From NCBI GenBank assembly GCA_037447655.1, contig JBBHKE010000387.1, positions 1-64,000 on the forward strand: 64,000 bases of DNA, in the 5' to 3' direction. This DNA comes from Zygnema cylindricum (Eukaryota; Streptophyta; Zygnematophyceae; Zygnematales; Zygnemataceae). The position numbers and the translations under genes were made by a program. Positions 1 through 10,043 of the stretch are shown here, piece by piece. Each line of letters opens with the position of its first letter. The stretch's first letter is position 1. The notes below the pieces were generated by a model. It made no database searches. It was not told where the DNA came from and saw nothing but the letters and a program-made list of their open reading frames with translations.

Positions 1-88
1 TCTCCGTACGCTAGAGTCCGTACAAAGTGGAATGAGGCCCCGTAACTCCTAGGAGTGCAAATGTGCCGAAGATGCACACGAGCTTGAC
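1..88 (-). repeat. Terminal fragment of element E (copy E1)
   Basis: Read on the minus strand this begins TGTCAAGCTCGT at position 88. It resembles the sequence starting at 13868 (TGTCAAGCTCGTTGG, with a shared CGGCAC block about 20 bases in). Both copies abut copia coding DNA abruptly, so I read this as the outer end of an LTR-like element inserted into A0. The rest lies outside the window. The family is not recognised. Confidence 0.5.
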
Positions 89-890
89 AGACCAGATCTA
101 GTACTTTCAAACCCCTATATGTGACGACTTTGGGAAAAGGAAGTTTGTGAGCCTTACCTTAGGAAAAGCCAATACAATCATCCACCGATATATTATCCCC
201 AAACTGAATGCCTTCTACTACACCAAGCTTCTTCATTTCCTTCAACTTATCAAAATGCACATTCCACAACCGCTTATGCCAAATCATCAACTTTGGAACA
301 CTAACATAGGAAGCATTCTTCTTTTCATTACTCAGTTTAAGCATAAACATTCCTTGGCTACCCTTATCAACCGTAAAGTAGACTTCATCCCCATACTTAG
401 CTCTAAAGACTCCCTTTTTAGTGAAGGTATCAAACTCTTTGTCATTTAACATAGACGTAGAGACAAGATTTTTATTCAGCTGACGAATGTCTAGTACATC
501 TAAGACGGTGAGTATAAGTTTTACCCTCAACTAAGACTTTCAGATCTACCGACCCCACTAGATTTGTGGTAACCACTCTCCCATCCCTATACTCTATCTC
601 CACAGTAGAGATCTTTCTCAGGTTAGTAAAGAGGTGCTTTTCACGACACATATGCATGGATGCACTTGAGTCGATGATCCATCCTTCCCGTGGAGCTTCC
701 CAAATTGCTCCGAGAGCACACTGTTGTTTTCGAGGGATCTCCTTCTCCTCTAGACTCTTGTAAAGAAGAAGCTCCCCATCCTCCTCGTCAGAAGACTCGT
801 CCTTGGTTTCTCCTTTCACTTTTGTGACCACAAGTGCATTTTTCTTCCCTCTGGAACAACCTCCTCCACAGTTCTCTTGAAGCCTCAGCT
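89..890 (-). pseudogene. Copia A0 protease and integrase N-terminal remnant
   Basis: Part of a copia Pol polyprotein, the cytoplasmic particle protein that is cut into protease, integrase and RT. The protease core is visible near 640-690 as DSSASMHMC, where the family has DSGAS, so the active-site Gly is replaced. The integrase zinc-binding region follows at 160-300 (WHKRLWNVHFDK). Its second His and second Cys of the HHCC set are lost. A frameshift near 480-530 splits protease from integrase. The copy ends at 89 against element E1, before the catalytic core. Gag lies directly upstream (higher coordinates). Non-functional relic. Confidence 0.85.
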
Positions 891-1799
891 CTGACAGCTT
901 GACAAAATCTGCTATGAAGTGTCACGGCTTTTTGCAAAAATGAGAATGACCATTTGGGGGCCTCGGTCCTCTTGACCGATCTCTCTCTCCTTTGAATGGT
1001 TTTTTTGGATCCTTCCCCTATCGGTTTGCTCTTGTAGCTAGGGCTTGGATGTTTTTCCCCCCCCTCCTAATCTCAATTGTGTTCTTTTAGACAAGTATCA
1101 TCCAGACAACTGTGTTTATCTTCCATGAACTGTTAGTCATTTCCTCTACTTGGTACACTATGTTTTTATACTCATCGGGTAACTTCATGATGAGAGTGTT
1201 AACTTTCATCTTCATTGTATTTGTCCACCCGGAATTCTTCGTCTCTATATACAAACAAGAGAGATCATTATAATAGTCTAACATCTCCCCCCCTTTGTAA
1301 GTATTATTCCCTAACTATTGTCCAGCCAACAAGAGCCATGAATAGTACCACCTCTATAGATTTCCACCAAACTCACCCACAACTCCTCGGCCTTGGAAAT
1401 GTGAAGGTGGGGGGTTGCCAAAGCCTGAGTGAGCTGTCTTGGAATGAAGTTTTTAGCAGCCATGTTGATGTCTTCCCACGTTTAGGAGTCGTTCTCCGTG
1501 GTCTTCACAGTCGCCACTTCAGGTGCCGTGGTAATACGAGCAATAGAAGTAAGAAGAGTCTCCTTCTCTTTTCCCTTTTTGGACAGATTGCTGTCCCCAT
1601 CATCTGCATCCTCTGCTGGTGCAAAGGTTGCTGCAGAAAACTTTATTCCACTAAACCCTGGTGGCGTTCCTTGAGGTGGACGTTTCACTTGTCCACTAAC
1701 AATACCCCAATATCGTTTTTTGCACAAAACCCCCATCATCATGGCTTCCCAATAGATGAACCCAAATCCATTGAAGTACCCTAGTGGGTGTGCCCATAA
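891..1799 (-). pseudogene. Copia A0 gag remnant
   Basis: Gag is the capsid/nucleocapsid part of the element. The N-terminal block FNGFGFIYWEAMMMG is readable just downstream of the PBS remnant, shifted in frame by a lost base near 1775. The middle capsid block (MLDYYNDLSCLYIE) is at 1087-1284. The CCHC knuckle near 905-945 is wrecked: first Cys to Ser, a stop at the Gly before His, last Cys to Phe. The N-terminal stretch is rich in Lys/Glu/Ser and probably a linker. Its start codon would lie in the adjacent LTR. Confidence 0.8.
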
Positions 1800-1801
1800 T
1801 G

Positions 1802-2596
1802 TGCAATTGAGTGTCTTCTATTGGATTACACAATTCAGGAAGCCTCTAGATACCTTTAATTAAGCCCACTTTCAGCAACAACCACTACTGCCCAAGAGGA
1901 CAAATTGACAGTTTCACTGCACCCTTGTGCACCGTGGACTCCCTTGAGTCTGTAGCAAAAAGAGTCACTGAAAACGGCCAACTAGCTCATTAGTTATGAG
2001 ATGGCAAAGATGCCAATTTAGTCAAAGCTCTCAAAGGGAGAGGTGAGTGTCTAAAAAATATGCTAAGTCCTACTTCCCTCTCTTAACCCCTATCTACTAC
2101 AGTACGACCCAATCACATAACTGTAAAGTACAGAAAGGTACTACGACAGATGTTTTTTTCGTACGGCCTGTGTACAACAAGGCTACTGAGTTGACGTGTG
2201 TCAGCCTTTCACTCGTCCGTATGCTCCCTGAAATTTCTACGACCAAATGTTATCCCTCCACGTGGCGCTAGGTCATGCCACGTCCATAAACGCCAAAGTG
2301 ATCATTCCGGGATCTTGACAGCGATATATGCCGTAGGATTAAATGCGACATCGAATATTAGCCGTTGAAACAAATGTCCGATTCATTTGTTTCATGCAAA
2401 ACGACGTTCGCACTAATTATTAACTTGTTCTATGTTCATTCGTTCATTATTTAGTTAATTGGTTTCAAGATTATATCACAGTTTAAATAGTTATCAAACT
2501 CTATGTATCTTAACTGACTTCTACGATAGACTGGTAAGAGCTGACGGCTACGCCGCACTTTGCCGGTCGGAGGTTTGAGTCCTGCCAGACACAACC
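1802..2596 (-). repeat. 5' LTR of A0, lacking the first ~210 bp
   Basis: Homologous to the complete A-family LTRs at 9217-10257 and 60624-61662. The inner end (CA in element sense) is at 1802, next to a degraded PBS. U3 holds an inverted ACGT pair: CCACGTGGC at 2258 and GCCACGTC at 2277. R/U5 holds two hairpins (GACTC/GAGTC at 1937-1950 and TGCAC/GTGCA at 1918-1931). The LTR stops at 2596 just after its tRNA-like module, where another LTR begins mid-sequence. Confidence 0.8.
2519..2592 (+). other. tRNA-like module T1 in LTR
   Basis: A-box-like TAGACTGGTAAGAG at 2527 and B box GGTTTGAGTCC at 2572-2582, spaced as in a tRNA gene. It is antisense to the element. The downstream T-run is lost at the LTR junction. 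Not a functional tRNA: acceptor and anticodon stems do not form. Confidence 0.55.
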
Positions 2597-3344
2597 TCTC
2601 TAAAACTCTATCTAGTGAAGCACGGAACCAATCATAATACTGTATCGTACAAAAAGGTACAGGTGCCGTTGTACTTTATGAACGACCATTGTACGACATC
2701 GCCAATAAGTCGACACATGTCATTTTTGGATTCGATCCTAAAATCCATGGAGATGCCGTATTCCAATATGGTTGTGCCACTTGTCATTCGATGTGACGTT
2801 GACCGCAAACCCCCAAAAAAGTATTCCACGATCTTGGCATGCTTCGCGGCCATCCTATTAAAGAGGATTTCAATCGTAGTCATCATAAATACTTGCGCGA
2901 TATTTGTTTTGCCTTTGAAACAAATTGCGCGATATTCGTTTTGCATATTCCGTACGCCGTACATTACAAACTGTTTCTATGTGCAAATATCGGGTTAAAT
3001 GAAATAACCTACGTGTACATATTAATGTATTTATCAAACCCTATATCGTATAACTTTGATTCTAGTCTAATTAGTTAAGGCTACCGGTTACAAGCAGCTT
3101 TGACGGACGGTAGGTACCAGGTTAAAATCCTGGGTCTGTCAAGTTCTATTTTGGTAAATCTACCAATCTAAAGGTTGTCCCTGTCTGGATAGCATAGGCG
3201 GCCATGGCTCTATCTCCCTCTCCAACTTTTAGTGACTGCGATAAGTGTGGGAGCTGGAGAGAGAAGTTAGAGGTAGACTGCGTGTGCTTCTTTTCTACAT
3301 TTTACACAACCTAAAGAATACTAAAATATCATTTAATTTCTACA
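2597..3344 (-). repeat. 3' LTR of A4, truncated
   Basis: Starts TGTAGAAATTAAATG at 3344 directly after the PPT and matches 7645-8675 along its length. It lacks U5. At 2596/2597 it joins the A0 LTR mid-sequence, which suggests a deletion or ectopic recombination between LTRs. Confidence 0.85.
3058..3152 (+). other. tRNA-like module T2 in LTR
   Basis: A box TAGTCTAATTAG (3063-3074), T-arm CCAGG-TTAAAAT-CCTGG (3117-3133) with B box GGTTAAAATCC, then TTTT at 3149-3152. Antisense to the element. Confidence 0.6.
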
Positions 3345-4030
3345 CTCCTCTTATTTTCTGGTCACTCTTTATTTTAAGACCACACTTCTCTCGACAGAAA
3401 ATTAGTTTAGGAGAAGGCACAGGTTTGGTCATCATATCTGCTACTATTTCACTATCTCGTTTATACAACAAACTGATTATTTTGTTTTCTACTTTCTCTC
3501 TAACAAAGCTAACTCTACTGTCTATGTGTTTGGCGTTAAAGTGATGTTTAGGATTGGCAGAAATGGCAATGGCAGCCTGATTATCACAACACACTTTTTG
3601 GACACTACTCTTAAGATGACCAAGCTCACTAAGCAAAGACTTGACCCACATTAGTTCTTTTAAAGCAGAGCAAGAAGCCATGTATTCAGCCTCCATGGTG
3701 GACTGGGCAATGACCTTTTGCTGCTTACTGATCCTGCAGCAAGCTCCATCACCCACACACAATACAAATCCAGATACATAGGAGCATTCCCATAGCTGGC
3801 ATCACTCCAAGTGGTGAAGTCAGTATTGTTCCCACCCAAATGTAACCATAGATCCCTAGTTCCTATGAGATATCTAAAGACTCTCTTAGCTGCCTCCCAA
3901 TCTTTCTTAGTGGGAGCATTCAGACTTCTACTTAGTACTCCTACAGCTGCGGCTATGTCCGGACGGGTACAATTTATGAAATATATTAGGCTGCCCACTA
4001 CTTGTCTATAAAGGATGGTCTCCATAAATT
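3345..4030 (-). pseudogene. A4 RNase H domain remnant
   Basis: RNase H removes genomic RNA during cDNA synthesis. Visible in order: TRPDIAAAVGVLSRS, TTWSDASYG (catalytic Asp), STMEAEYMA (catalytic Glu), CDNQAAIA (catalytic Asp), and the C-terminal VADMMTK plus a Cys-containing tail. A frameshift near 3660-3760 separates the first and second halves. The reading frame ends a few codons before the PPT. Catalytic residues are kept, but the domain is split. Confidence 0.85.
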
Positions 4031-4069
4031 TTCTATTCCAGGCCTACCTCATCATCTAGGATTATATCT

Positions 4070-5130
4070 CCATCTTTCACACTCCCCTCACTTCCCTTCT
4101 TTAATTCCATAGGAGTGGTACAACTATTAGCCTTGTTTATTTTGAATTATTCTAACATATTTCCAACGGCCTCCTTTGGAGTTAATCTTATTATTTTCCT
4201 ATCTCTATCTCTCTCTACCTGAATTCCCAAAATATACCTTTTTTCTCCCATATCTTTCATCTCAAATCTTCCTTTTAGATCATTTTTCAACTTATTTATT
4301 TTATCCATAAATTTATTTAAATCAAACAAATCATCAACATGAATTGCAATAAATATAATTCCTTCCTCATACTCAAACAAATAAATTGAGTCACCTGAGC
4401 TGATCCGAATATATCCCAAACCTGTAAGAAACTCATCGAGCTGCGCCTGTTTCAGCCCATAAAAAGATATGATCAATTGACATACCTTGATTTCCTCCCC
4501 TTGCTTCACAAATCCTTCGGGCTATCGCATAAAAATTTACTCTTCCAACTCTCTATGTAGGAAGGCCGTCTTGATGTCTATCTAATTCACTTCCATGTCT
4601 TTTGCTGCCGCCATACTGAGAAGTTTCCGAACCGCAGGAAACCTGAAGACCGGAGCAAAAGTCTCCTCGTAGTCAATTCCCTCTTTCTGGGTAAATCCCT
4701 TCCCCACTAACCGAGCCTTTTAGCGCTCAATGGTGTTATCCGGGTTTGAGTTTCAGCTTAAATACCCACTTACGCCCAATTGGCTTCCTATCAAGAGGAC
4801 AATCCATAAATTCCCATGTATCGGCAGCCCTAATTGAGGCCATCTATTCATTAATGGCTGTCTTCCACCGGTTTCTCTCAAGACAAGTCATTACCTCATT
4901 GTAAGTTTGAGGTTCATCAGGGTGAGACAGTTTGGTTACCTTATTGTTGACTTGCCTCTCTTGAAGTCTTTTGCTGCTTCTTCTTCCTCCCTCAAACTCA
5001 GTTGTCCGAATAGATGGCTCTTTTGAATTCTTGCGAACAGTTTCTACTTCTCCCCTATCTCTTGCTTTCGGGTTGATTTCCACCACGTCTTCCGCTTCGG
5101 TTGGAGTTAATACTACGGGTTTCACATTTG
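4070..5130 (-). pseudogene. A4 reverse transcriptase remnant
   Basis: Copies genomic RNA into cDNA in the particle. The palm motif is HVDDL near 4340 where the family has YVDDL. Upstream there is a small deletion after GLKQA that removes the usual PRQWNKK block. The N-terminal finger region (4560-4830) is broken by stops. The hinge (4844-5125) contains the conserved GRRSSKRLQE motif and SHPDEPQTY. At least three reading-frame breaks. Same subgroup as A7. Confidence 0.85.
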
Positions 5131-5199
5131 GGTCCTTCTCGATTTGATTTGTGCCTGCAAAAATATCATCTTCTTGAAATTTTGGATAGTTAGGACGCT

Positions 5200-6612
5200 A
5201 AAAGTCATCAGAATTTTTTGACTTAAATCTGATTCTGACTCTCTTTGTATGCTTTAAGGGATCAATAGATTTTCCTTCATCCATAACCACTAGATGCTTC
5301 ACTAGGATAATATCCTCTCTTTTGAGATCATAGACTCTATATCTTTTTACATCTTCATCATATCATAATAGATATCTTGGTTTTCCTTTTGCATCTAACT
5401 TCGAGTTTGACCGATTTGTGTCGAAACTGAACACTTGCTTACCGAAAACCTTTAAGTGTGAAATATCTGGTTTTCGGCCTGTCCATCTCTCATAGGGTGT
5501 TTGGCCTTTTACTGCTGAAGTAAGAACTCTATTCTTGAGATAATTTGCATAGTTCATTGCTTCGGCAAAAAACTTCTTTCCTATCTTCTTATCTGACAGC
5601 ATACTCCTAGCACTATCACTTAGTGTTCTATTTAATCTTTAAGCTACACCATTCTGCTCAAGATTTTCAGGAACTGTCTTTTGGTGTTGCACTCCATCTT
5701 CTCTCAAAAAATCTTCAAATTGGTTAGAGGTATACCCTCCACCATTTCACTCCTTACTCTCTTGATTGAGGTTTCATGAAGTTTTTCACTCCATGCTTTA
5801 TATTGTTTAAAACATTCATGAGCCTTTGACATATTTTTCAAAAAATACACTCTAGAATACGGAGACAAATCATCGGTGATAGTCATCATAAATCTCTTCC
5901 CCCCGGGTGATGGCACTTTGGCTGGTTCCCAAATATTTGTGTGTACTAAATCTAGAATCTTTTCTCCTTTATAGGTGGCAGTTTTTGGGAAGGGTAACAT
6001 GTGTGCTTTACCTTGAGCACATTCACAACAATCACTTAGATTCTCACTCTCACCGAACTGAATTCCTTCCACTACTCCCATCTTTTTCATCTCTCTTAAC
6101 TTATCTAGATTCACATGCTGAAGCCTCTTATGCCACAACATTATATCATGAACACCATCATAATATAGTTTCTTTTTTTCATTGCTTAAAATCAGCCTAA
6201 ACATCCCTTGGCTACCATTTTCAGCAGTGAAATAAGCTTCCTCCTCAAAACTAGCAGTAAAGACTCCTTTCCTAGTGCTAGTATAAAAACCCTTATCATC
6301 AAATATATACGTAGAGATGAGGTTTTTGTTCAGCTCCGGAATAAACAATACATTAGCGAATGTAACTATGAATATCTTTCCTTCTACTAACACTTTTAGA
6401 TCTACCAATCCTACAAGAGTAGTAGTGACTATCCTCCCATCCCCGTACTTTTTCTCTACGGTGGGAATCTTTCTTATCTTAGTGAACAAGAGTTTATCTT
6501 TACACATGTGCATGGATGCACCTGAGTCTACAATCCAGCCTGCCTCACCTTTCAATCCACCGGAAGCACATTTCTGCTTTCGTGAAATTTTGACCTCGTT
6601 TTTCGCTTCCAA
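5200..6612 (-). pseudogene. A4 protease-integrase remnant
   Basis: Protease has an intact core WIVDSGASMHMC near 6510-6545. The integrase zinc module reads WHKRLQHVNLDK followed by CCECAQGK. The catalytic core is damaged: the first Asp is Asn (HTNIW near 5925-5940), and the second-Asp block is missing because the frame diverges after RSEM. The downstream part (5363-5602, MLSDKKIGKKFF to KPRYLL) is in another frame. A7 has the same Asp-to-Asn change. Confidence 0.85.
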
Positions 6613-6621
6613 CTCCTCATC

Positions 6622-7664
6622 TTATAGGAGTTCATCGTCCTCGTCCTCGGATTCCGCCTCAAGTACTTGTGTGACAAGGGCCTTTTTCTTTCCTCTCGGG
6701 GGTCCACTAGTCTGCCCCTCCTTTAAACGCAACTCGTTTAACTTAGTGCATTCAGCCATATAGTGCCTGGGTTTCTTACAAAAATGGCACAAACCCTTAG
6801 GAGTCCTTGGTTCGAACTCCTCGGTTTGATTTTTCTGACCCTCTCCTTGATAATTTCCAGCCTGTTTCTTGGAATCATTGTTCTTCCAATCGGTCCCAGC
6901 TGCCAAAGCTTGCCCACTCTTTCCTCCCCTTCGGATCTTAATCGTATTCTCCCGAACAAGAATCATCCCTACCACTGAATTCCAAATCCACCTTGAATCC
7001 GGCATGTCCTGCACACGGTTGACTTTGTTCTCGAACTCATCGGGGAACTTCATCAGTAAACAGTTAACCTTTTCCTTTTCACTAAATACTTTTCCAACAC
7101 TCTCTAGTTCCATGAAAAGTGTAGCAAGCTCATTGCAAAAGTCGAACATCTTCCCCCCTTTGTATACATACTCCTTAATATTTTGATCAGCCAACTGTTG
7201 TTGCACAATCGTACAACTTCGGTACATCTCTATGAGAGCCACCCAAAGATCGGATGCCCTCTCTACGTGCAATTGGGGAGATGAAAGCCCTTGAGTAAGC
7301 TGGTAGAGGATGAAGTGCTTAGCCTCCATATTGTTATATTCCGAGGTATCGATATCATTCTCCTCGTTCCTCGGAATGTGTGATATGAATGCCGAACCGA
7401 TTGCTATTGGTGTGAGAGTCCCCTTCTCCCTTCCTTTGTCTCCTCCGTTGAAGATGGATCTGCATCTCTAGTGAATCTGCCTTATGTAAACCCTGGAGAT
7501 ATCCCAAGACTTGATGGACGCCTCACCCGTCCACTCACTATTCCCCAAAAACGTTTCTCACATAGAGCTCCGGTCATCATACTTTCCCAGTATATGAAGC
7601 CAACTCCATTTATTATGGGCACCCTAGATGGTGGGCCCATAACCTGTAACTCTGAGACCTCCAT
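6622..7664 (-). pseudogene. A4 gag, starting inside the LTR
   Basis: The frame opens at 7664, 20 bp inside the 5' LTR, with MEVSELQ encoded by the LTR. It continues with VMGPP encoded by the PBS, then SRVPIINGVGFIYWES, the usual gag N-terminal block. The first part closes near 7482. The main part (7329-6622) has the capsid region and an intact knuckle CHFCKKPRHYMAEC (CX2CX4HX4C) near 6755-6798, then an acidic tail. Broken between 7330 and 7480. The LTR start codon is conserved in other copies, so I prefer it to the ATG inside the PBS. Confidence 0.8.
7630..7644 (-). other. Primer-binding site, half-tRNA(iMet) type
   Basis: In sense GGTTATGGGCCCACC, directly after the LTR end. It is the exact complement of the anticodon-arm segment of plant initiator tRNA-Met (about nt 25-39), not of the tRNA 3' CCA end. 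The same 15-mer is at 28518 and 60609. It also codes for VMGPP of gag. Confidence 0.85.
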
Positions 7665-7768
7665 AGGTCCTCAAAGTAGGCAGCTTACACGAAACATCAA
7701 GGATAACCCTGACCCCTTTGTATTTCAGCACGATTAACTACCACCTTGGCAGTTAAAAACTTTGACCA

Positions 7769-7803
7769 CCTTCATTCATGTGAAGGCAAGACTCACTTGA
7801 GTC
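7769..7803 (-). other. Paired R/U5 hairpins in A4 LTR
   Basis: Hairpin 1: GACTC/GAGTC (7790-7803, 4-nt loop). Hairpin 2: CCTTCA/TGAAGG (7769-7786, 6-nt loop). Other LTRs have the same layout with different hairpin-2 arms. Confidence 0.6.
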
Positions 7804-8391
7804 GATAGCAAAAAGAATTTCTGAATTTGCTCCTCTAAGGAGTAAGTTATGAAGGGTCAAAGTTGACCTTTTGTAGTGAAGCTCTCTTGGAGAGAGGGTC
7901 CTATCTATGATATTTTTCTAAGTCCTATCTCTCTCTAAAACTCTATCTACTGAAACACGACACCAATCATAATAATGTATTGTATAGAAAGGTAGAGGTG
8001 CCGGTCTACTTTCTGTACGACCATTGTACGACATTGCCAATAAGTCGACACATGTCATTTTTGGATTCGATCTTGAAATCCTTGGAGATGCCGTATTCCA
8101 ATATGGTTATGCCACATGTCATTCGATGTGACGCTAATGGCAAACCGTTGAAATACTATTCCACAATCACGGCATGGTTCGCGGCCGTCCGATTTAAACA
8201 GATTTTAATCGTAGCCGTCATAAATACTTGCGCAATATTTTTTTCGCCTTCGAAACAAATTGCGTGGTATCTGTTTTGCATATTTCATATGCCGTACATT
8301 ACAAACTGCTTCAATGTCCAAATATCGCGTTAAATGAAATAACCTACGTGTACAGATTATTGTATTTATCAAACCCTATATCGTATAACTT

Positions 8392-8483
8392 TGATTCTAG
8401 TCTAATTGGTTAAGGCTAGCGATTACAGGCAACTTTGACGGTAGGTACCAGGTTCAAATCCTGGTTCTGTCATGTTCTATTTT
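8392..8483 (+). other. tRNA-like module T4, best preserved
   Basis: A box TAGTCTAATTGG (8398-8409) fits the tRNA consensus completely and forms a 4-bp D-stem (GTCT/AGGC). The T-arm is perfect: CCAGG-TTCAAAT-CCTGG (8448-8464), with B box GGTTCAAATCC (8451-8461). TTTT follows at 8480-8483. The anticodon and acceptor stems do not form, so a Pol III promoter relic or signal is more likely than a tRNA. Confidence 0.7.
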
Positions 8484-8675
8484 GGTAAATCTACCAATCT
8501 AAAGTTTGTCCCTGTCTAGATAACATAGGCCGCCATGGCTCTATCTCCCTCTCCAACTTTCAGTGACTACCACAAGTGTAAGAGCTGGAGAGAGGAGTTA
8601 GAGGTAGACTGCGTGTGCTTCTTTTTTGCATTTTACACAACCTAGAAAATACTAAATTAGCCTTTAATTTCTACA

Positions 8676-8765
8676 TTTTTCGATTCGGGTTGAGTTGTCA
8701 TTGGAGTTTCCGCGGTTGAGTCCTTCTTGGTCTGATTTCTACCAAAAAGAATGTCATCTTCTCTG
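8676..8765 (-). pseudogene. Copia hinge fragment (integrase-RT linker)
   Basis: About 90 bp resembling the integrase-RT hinge of A4 near 5100-5170. It is the flank into which A4 (right end 8675) and the A6 LTR (left end 8766) abut. Too short for more detail. Confidence 0.5.
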
Positions 8766-9416
8766 TGAAATTTTGTGACCTCTATTGGTACACAGAATGT
8801 CCAACTTATATGAAGCCTCTAGGATAATATTAGCACTTTTGACTTTGGCAATTAATAAGTGCCACCCTGGCATGCAAAAACTCTGACTGACTACGCCTTT
8901 GTGTATTGTGGACTCCCCTGAGCCCGCTGCAAAAAGAATCACTAAATTTGCTCATTTGAACATTAAGTTATGCCTGTTCAAAGACAACATATTTATACTG
9001 ATGGCCTTTAAGAGAGAGGACTTTCAAAAATTAGTCTAAGTCCTGAAAACCATCTAGTAGCTACTCTAAACCAATCAAAAATAAATTACTCTAATTATTG
9101 TACATACAAAGAACACTAGTCGCCGTACTTTATGTACGGATATATTCTCCAACACTTCCGGTCTGCCACGTGGCTAATAGGTCAACGTCATTCTGTCCCT
9201 TTTCTCTTCTGTCATCTGTTGAAATAAGTAGTTTTTAGTATATTTTCTAGGTCTTAATTTGTTAGAAAAGAAAATGTAGGCAGCCTGCCTCTATCTCTTC
9301 TCTCTCTCGCCCCCATACTTGTTGTAGTCACTGAAGGAGAGAGAGAGAGACCAATAGAGCCATGGCTGCCTCAACTCCATAGGAAGGACTAAATAGTGGC
9401 TTAAGCCACTCTCAAC

Positions 9417-9501
9417 AAAAGGTTGAGTCCGGCAGGACTCGAACCCCCGACCGGCAGAGCCCGGCGTAGCTGTTAGCTCTAACCAGTCTATCGTAGAAGT
9501 C
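9417..9501 (-). other. tRNA-like module T5 in solo LTR
   Basis: Minus strand: A-box-like TAGACTGGTTAGAG (9490-9477), B box GGTTCGAGTCC (9445-9435) matching the plant consensus exactly, then TTTT (9420-9417). Confidence 0.65.
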
Positions 9502-10036
9502 CGTTAGGAGATATAGGGTTTCATTAGTATATAAACTATTGTAATGTACTAGATTCATTTAACTGAAACCCTTAACGCCACACATAGATACAGTTCTACA
9601 AAATACGAAGTACTGTACTTGTTTGAAATGGATATCGCGCATTTTGTTTCGACAGCGAAACAAATATCGCGCAAGTATTTATTACGGCCGAGTTTGAATT
9701 TCGCGTCAAATCTAACGGCGCACATCATCGCCGAAATCCCGGAATGGTCATTTTGGCATTTAGTGACGTGGCATGACCTGGCGCCACGTGGGAAGACATC
9801 ATTCGGTCGCGGGAATTCCGAGGAACGTACGGACGAGTGGAAAGTGGACACGTGTCCACTTAATGGCCTTGTCGTACAGAGGCCGTACAGAAAGTACATC
9901 GGCAGTAGTACTTTCTAGTACTATACAGTTTTGTGATTGGTTCGTACAGGCAGTAGATAGGAGCTGTGAGAGGGAATTAGGAAAAACTAGGACTTAGGAA
10001 AATTTAGGTAGATAGTCCTCTCTCTCTGAGAGTTTG

Positions 10037-10043
10037 TATAAAT
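10037..10043 (+). promoter_or_regulatory. TATA box of L5 LTR
   Basis: TATAAAT about 820 bp into the LTR, preceded by a CT/GA stretch. It sits about 70 bp upstream of the hairpin pair and about 200 bp upstream of the LTR gag ATG, which fits a Pol II start near 10070. Confidence 0.6.

Larger units (their letters stand above)
2597..8675 (-). mobile_element. Copia retrotransposon A4, nearly full length
   Basis: Order on the minus strand: 5' LTR (8675-7645), PBS, gag, protease, integrase, RT, RNase H, PPT (3345-3357, AAAATAAGAGGAG in sense), 3' LTR (3344-2597). The size, about 6.1 kb, is normal for copia although the 3' LTR lacks roughly its last 285 bp. No TSD can be scored because of that loss. 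All coding regions are interrupted. The LTRs start TGTAGAAATTAAA and belong to the same subgroup as A7 and the solo LTR at 34894. Confidence 0.9.
7645..8675 (-). repeat. 5' LTR of A4 (1031 bp)
   Basis: Runs TGTAGAAATTAAAGGC (8675) to GAGTTACA (7645). A conserved core (GTGACTACCACAAGTGTA) sits between complementary arms CTCTCCA (8550) and TGGAGAG (8586). The tRNA-like module follows at 8392-8483, and two R/U5 hairpins at 7769-7803. It ends with a gag start codon. Confidence 0.9.

Noticed and set aside
8392-8473. Functional tRNA gene
   Set aside because: Only the D-arm/A box and T-arm/B box are good; acceptor and anticodon stems do not form in any copy.
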